In this document: positions 45,439 through 54,745 of the stretch, piece after piece
Numbering within the stretch: position 1 is the first letter of the stretch
Layout of the letters: each line of letters begins with the position of its first letter
Assembly (NCBI GenBank): GCA_964471825.1
Contig: CAYYKD010000013.1
Span: forward strand, 19,896-83,895
DNA: 64,000 nt
Source of the DNA: CAYYKD01 sp964471825
Lineage (GTDB): Bacteria > Spirochaetota > GWE2-31-10 > CAYYKD01
Reading direction: 5' to 3'
The notes under the pieces: model-generated
Databases searched by the model: none
Seen by the model: the letters and a program-made list of their open reading frames with translations, nothing else
Told to the model about the DNA's origin: nothing
Position numbers and translations under genes: made by a program

Positions 45439-45467
45439 GACTAAATAAACAGAATAGTCATTTAGTC
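45439..45467. promoter_or_regulatory. inverted repeat, probable TetR operator
   Basis: GACTAAAT (45439-45446) and ATTTAGTC (45460-45467), perfect 8-bp arms around 13 bases, covering the expected transcription start. Position fits autorepression by the TetR-family protein encoded at 45514. Confidence 0.6.
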
Positions 45468-45513
45468 GTTTGATTATCTAGTTGTTATAAAGTGATAAAG
45501 TTATGGAGATAGA

Positions 45514-46110
45514 ATGGATATCGAAAAAAAAGATTTTAAAAAAATAATTATTGATAGTGGATTGAAGGTATTTCTGAAATATGGCTATACTAAAACCACA
45601 ATGGACGACATAGCCGAACAGTGTAAAAAGTCCAAAGCTTCCCTTTATAACTATATAAAAAATAAAGAGGAGCTGTTTAGAGAGGTTGTTGAGATGAGGT
45701 TGCAGACCCTTCATAAAGACATTTACGAATCAACAAACCAAAGCAGTAATCTAACAGATGCTCTTTGTCGATTTATTGAAGTTTGGTATAATTTTTATTT
45801 TGATGGAAAAGATGATTTTAATAAAATAATTAGTGACAGGTGTGAGCATTTTCATATAATTAAAGATATTTTGTCTGATAATTTCAAATTTTTAACAGTA
45901 AGTCTAAAGAAGCTACTTTTAAATTATAAAAATGAAAGAGAGTTTACTGAACCCGAAGCGGAAAAAACCGCAAAAATGATTATAAGGCTATTTTACAGCA
46001 TGATTAATCCTGTGTGCATAGATATTTTTAGTGTCAATGAAGATTTAAACATTAAAGAGTATGTTAACTTGATAATAAAGGGGATCAAATCAACTGATAT
46101 CGGCGATTAG
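45514..46110 (+). CDS. TetR-family transcription regulator
   Basis: 198 aa. N-terminal helix-turn-helix (about 8-55: GLKVFLKYGYTKTTMDDIAE, KSKASLYNYIKNKEELFREVV), which is highly typical. The C-terminal ligand domain is variable. SD GGAGATAG before ATG. Followed on the same strand by the split permease, RND and TolC genes, so it is the likely local repressor of an efflux operon that opens on binding a small hydrophobic or toxic ligand. Confidence 0.92.
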   Translation: MDIEKKDFKKIIIDSGLKVFLKYGYTKTTMDDIAEQCKKSKASLYNYIKNKEELFREVVEMRLQTLHKDIYESTNQSSNLTDALCRFIEVWYNFYFDGKDDFNKIISDRCEHFHIIKDILSDNFKFLTVSLKKLLLNYKNEREFTEPEAEKTAKMIIRLFYSMINPVCIDIFSVNEDLNIKEYVNLIIKGIKSTDIGD

Positions 46111-46154
46111 AATATTATTTTTACGATTATTACATTTAAAGTAGGAGCAGCAAA

Positions 46155-46646
46155 TTGAGTTATTTTAATCTGATTTTTGTTGTTATAACAGCAATTTTAC
46201 TGTTTATTTCTTTTTTTAAAGATAAAGAGAAGACAAAAAATGCATTAATAAAAGGAATAAAATCACTTATTCATATTATGCCTGAGTTTTTAACAATTAT
46301 CATACTGGTCGGGATAATGCTTGGTGTAATGGACGAAAAATTGATTTCTAAGTTAATAGGTAGTCAGTCGGGCGTGCTTGGAGTTGTAATTTCAGCCGTT
46401 ATCGGAGCGATTACGCTTATCCCCGGTTTTGTTGCGTTCCCGACTGCCGCCATTCTTATAAATAACGGAGCCGGATACTATCAGATCGGGACATTTATTT
46501 CATCATTGATGATGGTGGGGGTTGTCACTCTCCCGCTTGAAATCAAGTTTTTTAGCAAAAAAACAGCTTTTCTGAGAAATATCTTAGCATTTATATTCTC
46601 ATTTATTGTTGGTTACATCATCTATCTAGTGCTAAAAGGGAGCTAA
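46155..46646 (+). CDS. ArsP/DUF318-like permease, N-terminal half protein
   Basis: 163 aa, about four helices, beginning with TTG supported by AGGAG 8 bases upstream. The helix with the LIPGFVAFPTAAILINNGAG segment is a permease half-repeat motif of the ArsP/PF03773 family, whose members are normally single proteins of about 300-350 aa with two such halves. The second half is the next gene, which carries GPLYGAFPVAGILLKKRA at the matching place. Family members export organoarsenicals or metals; the substrate here is unknown. Confidence 0.75.
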   Translation: MSYFNLIFVVITAILLFISFFKDKEKTKNALIKGIKSLIHIMPEFLTIIILVGIMLGVMDEKLISKLIGSQSGVLGVVISAVIGAITLIPGFVAFPTAAILINNGAGYYQIGTFISSLMMVGVVTLPLEIKFFSKKTAFLRNILAFIFSFIVGYIIYLVLKGS

Positions 46647-46654
46647 TAAAAGCT

Positions 46655-47296
46655 ATGGACAAAACACAAAACGAAACACAAAACAAAACACAAAACGAAA
46701 CACAAAACAAAACACAAAACGAAACGCAAAACAAAACAAAGGAAACTGATAGATCAAATTTAAAGATGAAAGCTATAAAAAGGTATCTTCCACTTGTTGC
46801 TATGGTATTAACACTCGGGCTTATATTTTTAGTAAATATTGAACTTGGAATGAAAAGTATCAAGATAGTAACAATAAGTTTAAAAGAGATGATTCTTGTA
46901 ATACCCCCTGTATTTATATTAATGGGGCTTATGGATGTCTGGGTGCCTAAAGAGACAATTATAAAGCATCTCGGCGAAAAGTCCGGGATGAAAGGGATAT
47001 TACTTGCGTTCATATTAGGTTCAGTTGCAGCAGGCCCTCTATATGGTGCGTTCCCTGTAGCAGGAATCCTCCTTAAAAAAAGGGCAAGCTTTTTTAATAT
47101 AGCGATATTTATCGGTGCATGGTCAACTACAAAGATACCGCTGGTTTTATTTGAAATAAGCTCACTTGGATTAAAGTTTGCGTTAACAAGGTTTATTGTT
47201 GATGTAATCGGGATCATAGTTATAGCAAAAGCGATCTCATTGTCGCTAAAACCGGCGGAGATTGAAGCAATATATGCAAAACACGGAGCACACTAG
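46655..47296 (+). CDS. ArsP/DUF318-like permease, C-terminal half protein with Asn/Gln/Thr/Lys repeat head
   Basis: 213 aa. Residues 1-30 are repeats of QNKTQNET encoded by a 24-bp tandem repeat; the rest is four helices with the half-repeat GPLYGAFPVAGILL and RASFFNIAIFIGAWST. Pairs with the preceding half-length gene 8 bases away. The hydrophilic head would lie in the cytoplasm. Whether the split is ancestral or a break of one gene cannot be decided: a simple frameshift does not rejoin them because each half has its own start and hydrophilic lead. Confidence 0.75.
   Translation: MDKTQNETQNKTQNETQNKTQNETQNKTKETDRSNLKMKAIKRYLPLVAMVLTLGLIFLVNIELGMKSIKIVTISLKEMILVIPPVFILMGLMDVWVPKETIIKHLGEKSGMKGILLAFILGSVAAGPLYGAFPVAGILLKKRASFFNIAIFIGAWSTTKIPLVLFEISSLGLKFALTRFIVDVIGIIVIAKAISLSLKPAEIEAIYAKHGAH
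46661..46737 (+). repeat. 24-bp coding tandem repeat, about 3.2 copies
   Basis: Unit AAAACACAAAACGAAACACA plus AAAC, three copies (third has one change) and a partial fourth, at the start of the second permease-half gene. Copy number can vary without shifting the frame, because 24 is a multiple of 3. Confidence 0.9.
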
Positions 47297-47329
47297 TTAT
47301 CTATAAAATTTAGTAAAAGGGAGCATTTT

Positions 47330-50300
47330 ATGAGAAAAATTTATGATTACATGAGCAGTAACCCGGTTTTGGTTAATCTGATATTTATACTAATTGTTGT
47401 TGTCGGGATAGCAAGTTTTACAGGTTTAAAAAAAGAGGTCTTTCCCGCAACCGAAACAGACACGATGATCGTAAATGTAACTTATCAAGGGGCCAGTCCC
47501 ATAGATATCGAAACAAATGTTGTTATTCCGCTGGAAGATCAGATCAAAAAAATATACGGCATAAAGGACTTCGTTTCTATATCACTTGAAAATAATGCTA
47601 AACTCTACATATATCTACAAGATAAGTTGACTGATCCAAAGAGCGTTAAAGATGAGATTATCCGGGAATTGACTAATGCACCCGATCTGCCGGATGATAT
47701 AGACAATATAAATATTATAAATGCCAATCCTAAACGAATGAGTGTGTACACATTTGGACTCACCATCAAGGATGAATCAAAAACCAATATTAGAGAGTTG
47801 TATGAATTCTATGATAAACTTGAAAAAAAATTAAAAAAAGTACCTGGTGTTTCTGAGATAAGGGTATCGGGTTATCTTGATCCTGAAATAAAAATTAAAG
47901 TAAATCCTCTCAAAGTCAGGGAGTATAATTTATCGCTTAACACAATAGTTGATAGTATTAAATCACGCAATATCCGTTCAACAGGCGGTAACATTCAATC
48001 GATGGTCAAAGATCAGAATATTGTGACAATCGGACAGTTTGCAAATCCGCTTGATGTAAAGGATGTGATAATCAGATCTAACTATGAAGGCAAACGGATA
48101 CTTGTAAAAGATATTGCAACCGTGACCATGGGATTAAAAGAGGGAAATACTGAGATTCTGATCAATCAAAAAAAAGGGATAACTGTAAGCATAGTAAAGA
48201 ATGAAAATGCAGATATATCAGAAACGATCGAAAGTGTTAAGGATTTTCTTGAAACTAATAGAGGGCAGATAGATGAGAAGTTTATTTTAGAGACAGTTGA
48301 TGACAGGTCATTATCTATTACGGCACTATTAAATGTTGTAGTCAGCAACGCATTAATGGGTTTTTTACTTGTGTTTATTATACTACTGTTTTTTCTAAAC
48401 TTGAAATCTGCTTTTTGGACAGCAATGGGGATCCCTACTGCCATATTATTAACATCTATCTATATGTTTCTAAATGATATCTCACTAAATATTATTACAA
48501 TGGGTGCTATTATAACGGTGCTTGGGATGCTTGTTGATGATGCTATAGTTATATCAGAAAATATTCATCACTATAGAATGTCAGGGTTATCCAATCTTGA
48601 GGCAGGCTATATAGGTTTGCGTGAAGTTGCAGGCCCTGTAATAGTATCGATAGCAACTACGATAGTAGCGTTTTTACCGCTTCTGGCAATCGGTGGTAAA
48701 ATGGGGCTATTTATTAAGGTTTTTCCGGTTATCATCTCTGTAGCATTGATAGGATCGCTTATAGAATCAGTATTTTTACTGCCGCATCATATCGCTCATG
48801 GCAAACCACCAAAGAGGGCAAGTGAAAAAAAGTGGTTTATAGGATTATCAAAATTATATAAAAAATCGCTTCTATTTATACTTAAATTTAGATATATAAC
48901 ACTTGCATTCTTTTTGATTATTATATCAATAACATTCCTATTATCTATAAGAGTGTTTGACAAATTTGTACTAATCAAGGATGACTCATCCGACACTATA
49001 CTTGTAAACTATGAAGCACCGATCGGTACACCATTGTCTAAAACAAAACAGATGACACTTAATTACGAACAAAAACTACTAAAAATGTTAAATCAAAGTA
49101 ATATTCTATCTGTAAACACAACAATAGGAAATCACAAGATCAAAAGTATAAATGATAGAGGTGATTTTGAAAACTGGTCACAGACGGCAATATATCTAAA
49201 TCCGTCCTCTGAGCGAAAAGAGACCGTTACAGATATAATGAAAACAATGAACCAATTTGTAAAGAAAAACGGAAAAGGTGAGTTTGAGAAAATATTCTTT
49301 GTAAAAAAGGTAATAGGGCCCGACCCGGGTATGGGAGTTGATATAAAAGTTGCCGGTAATAAGATTGAGAGTCTAAATAAAGTTGTTGAGATTTTAGAAA
49401 AGTCATTAGGCGAAATAAAGGGAGTCTCTAATATTGATACAACCAACAAGCCGGGTAAAGAAGAGATTAATATAGAGTTTAACTATGATAAAATGGCACA
49501 GTTAAGCCTTGATGTATCGATGGTTGCACAGACAATTAAAACTGCGTACGATGGTAATGTTGTAACAACCTTTCAGACAGCTGATAAAAAGATTGACTAC
49601 AGGTTGGAGATAGCACCTGATTTTAAAAGAGATGTTGCGTTTCTAAAGGAGCTTCAGATTCCAAATAAACAAGGGCGTTTGATTCAACTGAACGAGATAG
49701 CAAAATTTAAGACTAAACAGGGTTTCAACACTATAGATCATTATAACGGCGATAAGGCGGTATCTTTAACTGCAAGCGTTAATAACTCTATAATCACACC
49801 AAAAGATGTTATGAAAATAATAAAAACAGAGTTTAAAAAAATATCAGGCGAATATAAGGGAGTTTATCTGGTTGGCGGTGGCGAAGCTGTCGAGACCGAG
49901 CAATCTCTTCGCGATCTCATGATGGCTTTTTTACTTGCAATCTTTGCTATTTATACTATCCTTGTGATCCTTTTTAAAAATCCGATACAGCCGCTTCTGG
50001 TTTTGTCGGTTATCCCTTTTGGAATAGTCGGGGCAATTTTAGCATTTTTCGTCCCTGGAATACCGCTTTCGTTTATGGGGCTTATTGGGCTTATCGGGCT
50101 TTCGGGGGTTGTTGTAAATGACAGCGTTGTAATGGTTGAGTTTATAAATAAGACAATAAAAACTAATCCGTCTGCAGATAAGCAAACCATTAAATTATTG
50201 GTTGCAGAGGGTGCAAAAAGACGATTGAGAGCTGTTTTACTTACCACACTGACGACTGTCGGCGGACTTATGCCTACTGTGTATGGAATAGGCGGGAAAG

Positions 50301-50452
50301 CAGAGTCAATCGTACCGACTGTTATGGCAATGGCATATGGTATAATGTTTGCTACTATTCTAACTCTCTATTTTTTACCCTCATTGTATATGATAATGGT
50401 CGATCTGACAGGTTTACTAAATTTTAAAAAGGCAGGTAAGGCAAATGTTTAA
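47330..50452 (+). CDS. RND-family efflux pump (AcrB/HAE type)
   Basis: 1040 aa, full length. Two repeats of six membrane helices with large periplasmic domains. Helix 4 carries the proton-relay pair in GMLVDDAIVISENI (near residue 403), and helix 10 has GLSGVVVNDSVVMVEFINK. The N-terminus (VNLIFILIVVVGIASFTGLKKEVFPA) is typical. Proton antiporter that pumps substrates from periplasm or outer leaflet to the TolC channel encoded next. No membrane-fusion adaptor gene is present in this operon. SD GGGAG before ATG. Confidence 0.95.
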   Translation: MRKIYDYMSSNPVLVNLIFILIVVVGIASFTGLKKEVFPATETDTMIVNVTYQGASPIDIETNVVIPLEDQIKKIYGIKDFVSISLENNAKLYIYLQDKLTDPKSVKDEIIRELTNAPDLPDDIDNINIINANPKRMSVYTFGLTIKDESKTNIRELYEFYDKLEKKLKKVPGVSEIRVSGYLDPEIKIKVNPLKVREYNLSLNTIVDSIKSRNIRSTGGNIQSMVKDQNIVTIGQFANPLDVKDVIIRSNYEGKRILVKDIATVTMGLKEGNTEILINQKKGITVSIVKNENADISETIESVKDFLETNRGQIDEKFILETVDDRSLSITALLNVVVSNALMGFLLVFIILLFFLNLKSAFWTAMGIPTAILLTSIYMFLNDISLNIITMGAIITVLGMLVDDAIVISENIHHYRMSGLSNLEAGYIGLREVAGPVIVSIATTIVAFLPLLAIGGKMGLFIKVFPVIISVALIGSLIESVFLLPHHIAHGKPPKRASEKKWFIGLSKLYKKSLLFILKFRYITLAFFLIIISITFLLSIRVFDKFVLIKDDSSDTILVNYEAPIGTPLSKTKQMTLNYEQKLLKMLNQSNILSVNTTIGNHKIKSINDRGDFENWSQTAIYLNPSSERKETVTDIMKTMNQFVKKNGKGEFEKIFFVKKVIGPDPGMGVDIKVAGNKIESLNKVVEILEKSLGEIKGVSNIDTTNKPGKEEINIEFNYDKMAQLSLDVSMVAQTIKTAYDGNVVTTFQTADKKIDYRLEIAPDFKRDVAFLKELQIPNKQGRLIQLNEIAKFKTKQGFNTIDHYNGDKAVSLTASVNNSIITPKDVMKIIKTEFKKISGEYKGVYLVGGGEAVETEQSLRDLMMAFLLAIFAIYTILVILFKNPIQPLLVLSVIPFGIVGAILAFFVPGIPLSFMGLIGLIGLSGVVVNDSVVMVEFINKTIKTNPSADKQTIKLLVAEGAKRRLRAVLLTTLTTVGGLMPTVYGIGGKAESIVPTVMAMAYGIMFATILTLYFLPSLYMIMVDLTGLLNFKKAGKANV

Positions 50453-51872
50453 ATTTATTACTCTAACAGCAGTTTTGTTGTATGTTCAACTTCAAGTCTT
50501 TTCGCAAGAAACCAAAGTAGTTTCATTAGAAGATTATATTAGCAAAGTTGAGATCTCCTTAACTGAGATTATGCTTGAAGACTCAAAACTCAAACTTTAC
50601 AAAAACAAAATCGATGAGGCTAATGTTGTTTATGATATTAATCTTACTGCAAATTTTTATGGAGTAGGTAAAAAAAATTATAATGACACCTCAAGCATTG
50701 TAATTGATTATAGTTCGGGTTTTACAGGCGGAGCAGCAGTAAGTGGTGTTTTACCTTCAGGCACAAGGTATTCGGCAGGGGTCAATTATGAACAGCTTTA
50801 CTCACAGGGCAAGCAAAACGAGTCAGGATTTAACTCTGTCAGCTATGACCCTGTTATAAAGCTAAGAATCTCTCAGCCGCTTATCTATAATTGGTTTGGA
50901 TTTATTGATAGATACGCAAGGAAAGATGCACAATCAAAATTTGCTATAGAAATGTTAAAGACAGAGATAGAAAAAAAAAGGATAATTGAACGCTATAAAC
51001 TAAAATATATGAAATGGGCGGCTCTAAAAAGCATAATGGTACTTCTTGAAGAGGTTATACAAAATGCGGAAGAGTTAAAACTTCAATCAGAAAAAAAGCT
51101 AAAAAATAATTTAATCGGAGATGAGGATTATCAGAAAACCGTATATAATTTAATACGATATCAGATTACATATAACAATTTTGTAAATGAATATAACAAT
51201 TTAAAAAATGAACTTATGGCTGCACTTAATGAAACCGGGGATATTTCACCGGATTTGACCGTTATAATAAATGAATATGCCGGGTATAGTGTGGGTACGC
51301 TCGAAGTTGCCGATTTTTTTCAAACCAAAACCGGACATATACTTAGACTTACACTTGATAATTTAAAATCTGCAAAAGAGATAGTTGTAAATAAACAGAT
51401 GCCGTCGCTCAACTTAAGAACAGACATTGATATTAAGTTTCATAATTATGCCAATGACTCAGATATCATAAAGAGTAAACAATCCTATGGCGATGTTGAT
51501 TTTATAGTCGGACTTGACTTTGTCTATCCATTATCACAATTTAAGTCTAAGGCAGAATATAATAATATACAAAATTTAATTGATCAGTTTGAGTTAAATC
51601 AAAAATCTGCACTGGAAAACTACACTAAACTTACATTTAATATCAAGTCGGAAATTAACTTGATTAAAAATAATATTATATTAAAGGAAGCCGGCATAGC
51701 ATCATTAAAAAAACGGCTTGCAGGTGAGACAAAAAGTTATAATAACGCAGAAACAGGTGTAGGTGATATCATCGAAACAAAAATGCTTATATTAAGTGAA
51801 GAGGTCGAAATAATAAATCTAAGGCTTGCGGCACTATCTGCATATACGGATTTCTACAGCCTCAAGTTATAA
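50445..51872 (+). CDS. TolC-like outer membrane efflux protein
   Basis: 475 aa. Signal peptide (MFKFITLTAVLLYVQLQVFSQ). Long alpha-helical hairpins (about 160-240 and 360-445, with the helical IIERYKLKYMKWAALKSIMVL and KSALENYTKLTFNIKSEINLI) and intervening strands of an OEP barrel. Starts 8 bases inside the RND gene, so the two are coupled. Ends within a 57-bp dispersed repeat. Confidence 0.88.
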   Translation: MFKFITLTAVLLYVQLQVFSQETKVVSLEDYISKVEISLTEIMLEDSKLKLYKNKIDEANVVYDINLTANFYGVGKKNYNDTSSIVIDYSSGFTGGAAVSGVLPSGTRYSAGVNYEQLYSQGKQNESGFNSVSYDPVIKLRISQPLIYNWFGFIDRYARKDAQSKFAIEMLKTEIEKKRIIERYKLKYMKWAALKSIMVLLEEVIQNAEELKLQSEKKLKNNLIGDEDYQKTVYNLIRYQITYNNFVNEYNNLKNELMAALNETGDISPDLTVIINEYAGYSVGTLEVADFFQTKTGHILRLTLDNLKSAKEIVVNKQMPSLNLRTDIDIKFHNYANDSDIIKSKQSYGDVDFIVGLDFVYPLSQFKSKAEYNNIQNLIDQFELNQKSALENYTKLTFNIKSEINLIKNNIILKEAGIASLKKRLAGETKSYNNAETGVGDIIETKMLILSEEVEIINLRLAALSAYTDFYSLKL

Positions 51873-51923
51873 CTTTAAAGTAGCATTGACTTCTGCGTTC
51901 TTTTGGTCACGCTTTTCCATGTT
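51867..51923 (+). repeat. 57-bp dispersed repeat, copy 1
   Basis: Starts TTATAACTTTAAAGTAGC and ends TTTTCCATGTT; overlaps the TolC stop codon. Copy 2 is at 59463-59519 with 3 mismatches. Between here and the next gene, 51924-52131 has no recognisable feature. Confidence 0.9.
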
Positions 51924-52131
51924 TTAGATACTCAGAAAAGTTGTTTTAAGTGAAACCTCATTCGTTCTTTTCGCTGTATACTCTAACGCAGCAGCGTGAG
52001 ATAAGAGAATTATTTTGAGTTTTCCCGAGGTTTTTACGATTTTTTTTCTTGACTGGAATGATAATTTTTCCTATCAATCATAGAGAAATTGAAGGTTACT
52101 AAAGACGTTTGTGATAAATTTGCTACATTGA

Positions 52132-52160
52132 TTGACAATATCAAAAATAATTATTATAAA
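52132..52160 (+). promoter_or_regulatory. sigma70-like promoter of the NHL lipoprotein gene
   Basis: TTGACA (52132-52137), 17-base spacer, TATAAA (52155-52160), 30 bases before the TTG start. A near-consensus promoter. Confidence 0.75.
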
Positions 52161-52190
52161 AATCTAATTATTTAAATCTGAGGTGCTAAA

Positions 52191-54632
52191 TTGAGTAAAT
52201 ATTTACTTTTTCCTCTTAATATATTTTTCATATTACTGTTATCTTTCACATCATGCATAGTACTCAATAATAATACTGATAAACTTAATGTCAGCTCACC
52301 AACATTATCACTTAAAGAAGGAATATACACATCTTCTCAAAACCTATCGATAACATGTGAAACTGAAAATGCTGAGATATATTATACCACTAATGGTGAT
52401 GAGCCGGATAGTAGTTCTTTAAAATTTACTGCTGATATAACAATATCATCATCTCAAACACTAAAAGCAAAAGCACTTAAAAAAGGATACAAAAACAGCT
52501 TGACTGTTACGGCTAACTATACAATTACAGGCACAATTTCTGACCCGTATTTTGATATTCCATCAGGAACTTACACAACAGGTCAGAAAATTTCTATTTT
52601 TTGTCCAGTAATTGATGCAGATATTTATTATACAACAAACGGTGATGATCCAACGATAAATTCTACTAAATTCACCAATCCTATAAATGTTCAATCTGAC
52701 TCATCAGTTACAGTTAAAGCAAAAGCTTTTAAAGAAGGATGGAATAGCAGTGAAATTACTCTAGCAAATTATACTTGCAACAATATAGCTTCAATCGTTT
52801 CTCATCTAGTTGGAACAACTCAGGGTGGTGGTTATGTAGACGGAACAGGTACAGCTGCAAAGTTTTTTGCACCCGAAGATATAGCCTCTGATGGAACGAA
52901 CCTATATATTTGTGACACTGGTAATCACACTATAAGGAAAATTGTTATTTCCACCGGAGAGGTTACTACTATTGCAGGAAAACCCGGGTATAAAGGATCA
53001 ACAGATGGAATTGGCAGCGAGGCAAGATTTTACTCTCCCTCAGGCTTAACAACCGACGGTACAAATTTATACATTGCTGATACCTTAAACAGCACAATTA
53101 GAAAAATTGTAATAGCAAGCGGCGAAGTTACAACCATTGCAGGTCTTCACCAATCACAAGGATCATCAGATGGGATTGGAAGCACAGCTAGATTTTTCCG
53201 GCCGGAAGGCATTACAACTGATGGAACAAATTTATATATTGCTGATACATTAAACAACACTATAAGGAAAATTGTAATAGCAAGTGTTGAAGTTACTACT
53301 ATTGCAGGCGTTTCCGGATCATCTGGTTCAACGGATGGAATTGGCAGTGATGCAAGATTTTACTCTCCCTCAGGTTTAACAACCGATGGTACAAATTTAT
53401 ACATTATTGATTACGAAAACGACGCAATTAGAAAAATTGTTATAGATACAGCCGAAGTTTCAACAATAACCGACAGTGATATGATCCCAAACAGAAGATT
53501 TTCCGGTATCTCAATAAATGGGGATAACTTGTATATTTCCAGCATCCAATACAGATCAATTTATAAGTTAAGTATTGTTGATAAATCATTAACAACAATA
53601 GCAGGAAGTTCATCATTTATAGAGCCATCTGGGGTGGTTTTATGTGGGACAAGCCTCTATGTTTGTGATCGTGAAAGTCATACAATCAGAAAAATAGATT
53701 TAAATGATAATAATGTTACAACATTTTCCGGTTCCTATGCTAGAAGTGAATTTAATATTGATCAGAATTATGAAGAATTGCATTTATACCCCAGAGGGGT
53801 TACACTTTTAGGTACTGACCTCTATATTGCAAATGGGAACACGATTAAAAAGGTTGACATTTTAACCGGTGTAATTACAAATGTAGCCGGAAATGATGAG
53901 TATGGTTCATCATCTGATGGAACTGGTCAGTTTGCCAGTTTTGGAGAGGCAAAGAGGATAACCAATGATGGTGTCAATCTCTATGTATGTGATGAATATT
54001 ATAACACAATTAGAAAGGTTGTTATAGAAACAGCCGAAGTAACTACAATTGCTGGAGAAGCTGGAGTGACAGGCTCAACTGATGGGATAGGTAAAAATGC
54101 AAGGTTTAGCGGGCTATCAGGGATTACGACTGATGGTGTTAATCTCTATATATGTGAAGGCGGGAACAAAACAATTAGAAAATTGGTAATAGAAACAGGT
54201 GAAGTTACAACCATTGCAGGACAAGTCGGCTTATCTGACTCGATTGATGGAATAGGGAATATAGCACGCTTTTATAATCCGTCCGGTATCACTACCGATG
54301 GAAAATATCTCTATGTTGCAGATAAATTTAATGGAATTAGGAAAATTGAATTGTCTAATTATCTAGTAACAACAATAACAGATGATCTGCACTATGTTTC
54401 GGGAATAACTTATGATGGGAACTCTTTGTATTGTACAGATTCTAGATACGCTACAATAAACAGAGTTGAAATATCTACCGGCCAAGTTACAACAATTGCC
54501 GGCAATGGTAGTGGCAATGAGGATGGTACAGGTGTTGATGCAAGATTTTATATCCCAAATGATTTGGTAACTGACGGCAAAAAGCTTTATATTGTAGATC
54601 GTTTTAATTATGCAATTAGAGTAATTGAATAA
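52191..54632 (+). CDS. lipoprotein with two chitobiase-type C-terminal domains and NHL beta-propeller repeats
   Basis: 813 aa. TTG start with GAGGTG 6 bases upstream. Lipoprotein signal ends LSFTSC (about 22). Two CHB_HEX_C_1-type domains (about 34-112 and 115-197) with IYYTTNGDEP and IYYTTNGDDP. Then about ten NHL-like repeats (205-813), each of the form TDGTNLYIADT...TIRKIVI...EVTTIAG, enough for one or two beta-propellers. The DNA of several repeats is nearly identical, for example around 53020 and 53370. Probably a surface protein that binds protein or glycan ligands; the partner is unknown. The combination is frequent in Treponema-like bacteria. Confidence 0.88.
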   Translation: MSKYLLFPLNIFFILLLSFTSCIVLNNNTDKLNVSSPTLSLKEGIYTSSQNLSITCETENAEIYYTTNGDEPDSSSLKFTADITISSSQTLKAKALKKGYKNSLTVTANYTITGTISDPYFDIPSGTYTTGQKISIFCPVIDADIYYTTNGDDPTINSTKFTNPINVQSDSSVTVKAKAFKEGWNSSEITLANYTCNNIASIVSHLVGTTQGGGYVDGTGTAAKFFAPEDIASDGTNLYICDTGNHTIRKIVISTGEVTTIAGKPGYKGSTDGIGSEARFYSPSGLTTDGTNLYIADTLNSTIRKIVIASGEVTTIAGLHQSQGSSDGIGSTARFFRPEGITTDGTNLYIADTLNNTIRKIVIASVEVTTIAGVSGSSGSTDGIGSDARFYSPSGLTTDGTNLYIIDYENDAIRKIVIDTAEVSTITDSDMIPNRRFSGISINGDNLYISSIQYRSIYKLSIVDKSLTTIAGSSSFIEPSGVVLCGTSLYVCDRESHTIRKIDLNDNNVTTFSGSYARSEFNIDQNYEELHLYPRGVTLLGTDLYIANGNTIKKVDILTGVITNVAGNDEYGSSSDGTGQFASFGEAKRITNDGVNLYVCDEYYNTIRKVVIETAEVTTIAGEAGVTGSTDGIGKNARFSGLSGITTDGVNLYICEGGNKTIRKLVIETGEVTTIAGQVGLSDSIDGIGNIARFYNPSGITTDGKYLYVADKFNGIRKIELSNYLVTTITDDLHYVSGITYDGNSLYCTDSRYATINRVEISTGQVTTIAGNGSGNEDGTGVDARFYIPNDLVTDGKKLYIVDRFNYAIRVIE

Positions 54633-54745
54633 TTTTGCAACATTCATTGATTGACTTATGTGATCGACGATTGTTCAATATAATAATAGTTTTAATATAA
54701 CTCAAATAATCTCACCCACTCTGATTTAGTGATTATATTTTGTAT

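Noticed and set aside
45478..45714. Minus-strand frame across the tetR start
   Set aside because: Shadow of the TetR gene; no Shine-Dalgarno site and no domain.
46618..47217. 199-codon minus-strand frame opposite the second permease half
   Set aside because: Mirror of the tandem repeat and hydrophobic helices (FCVSFCVLFCVSF); not a real gene.
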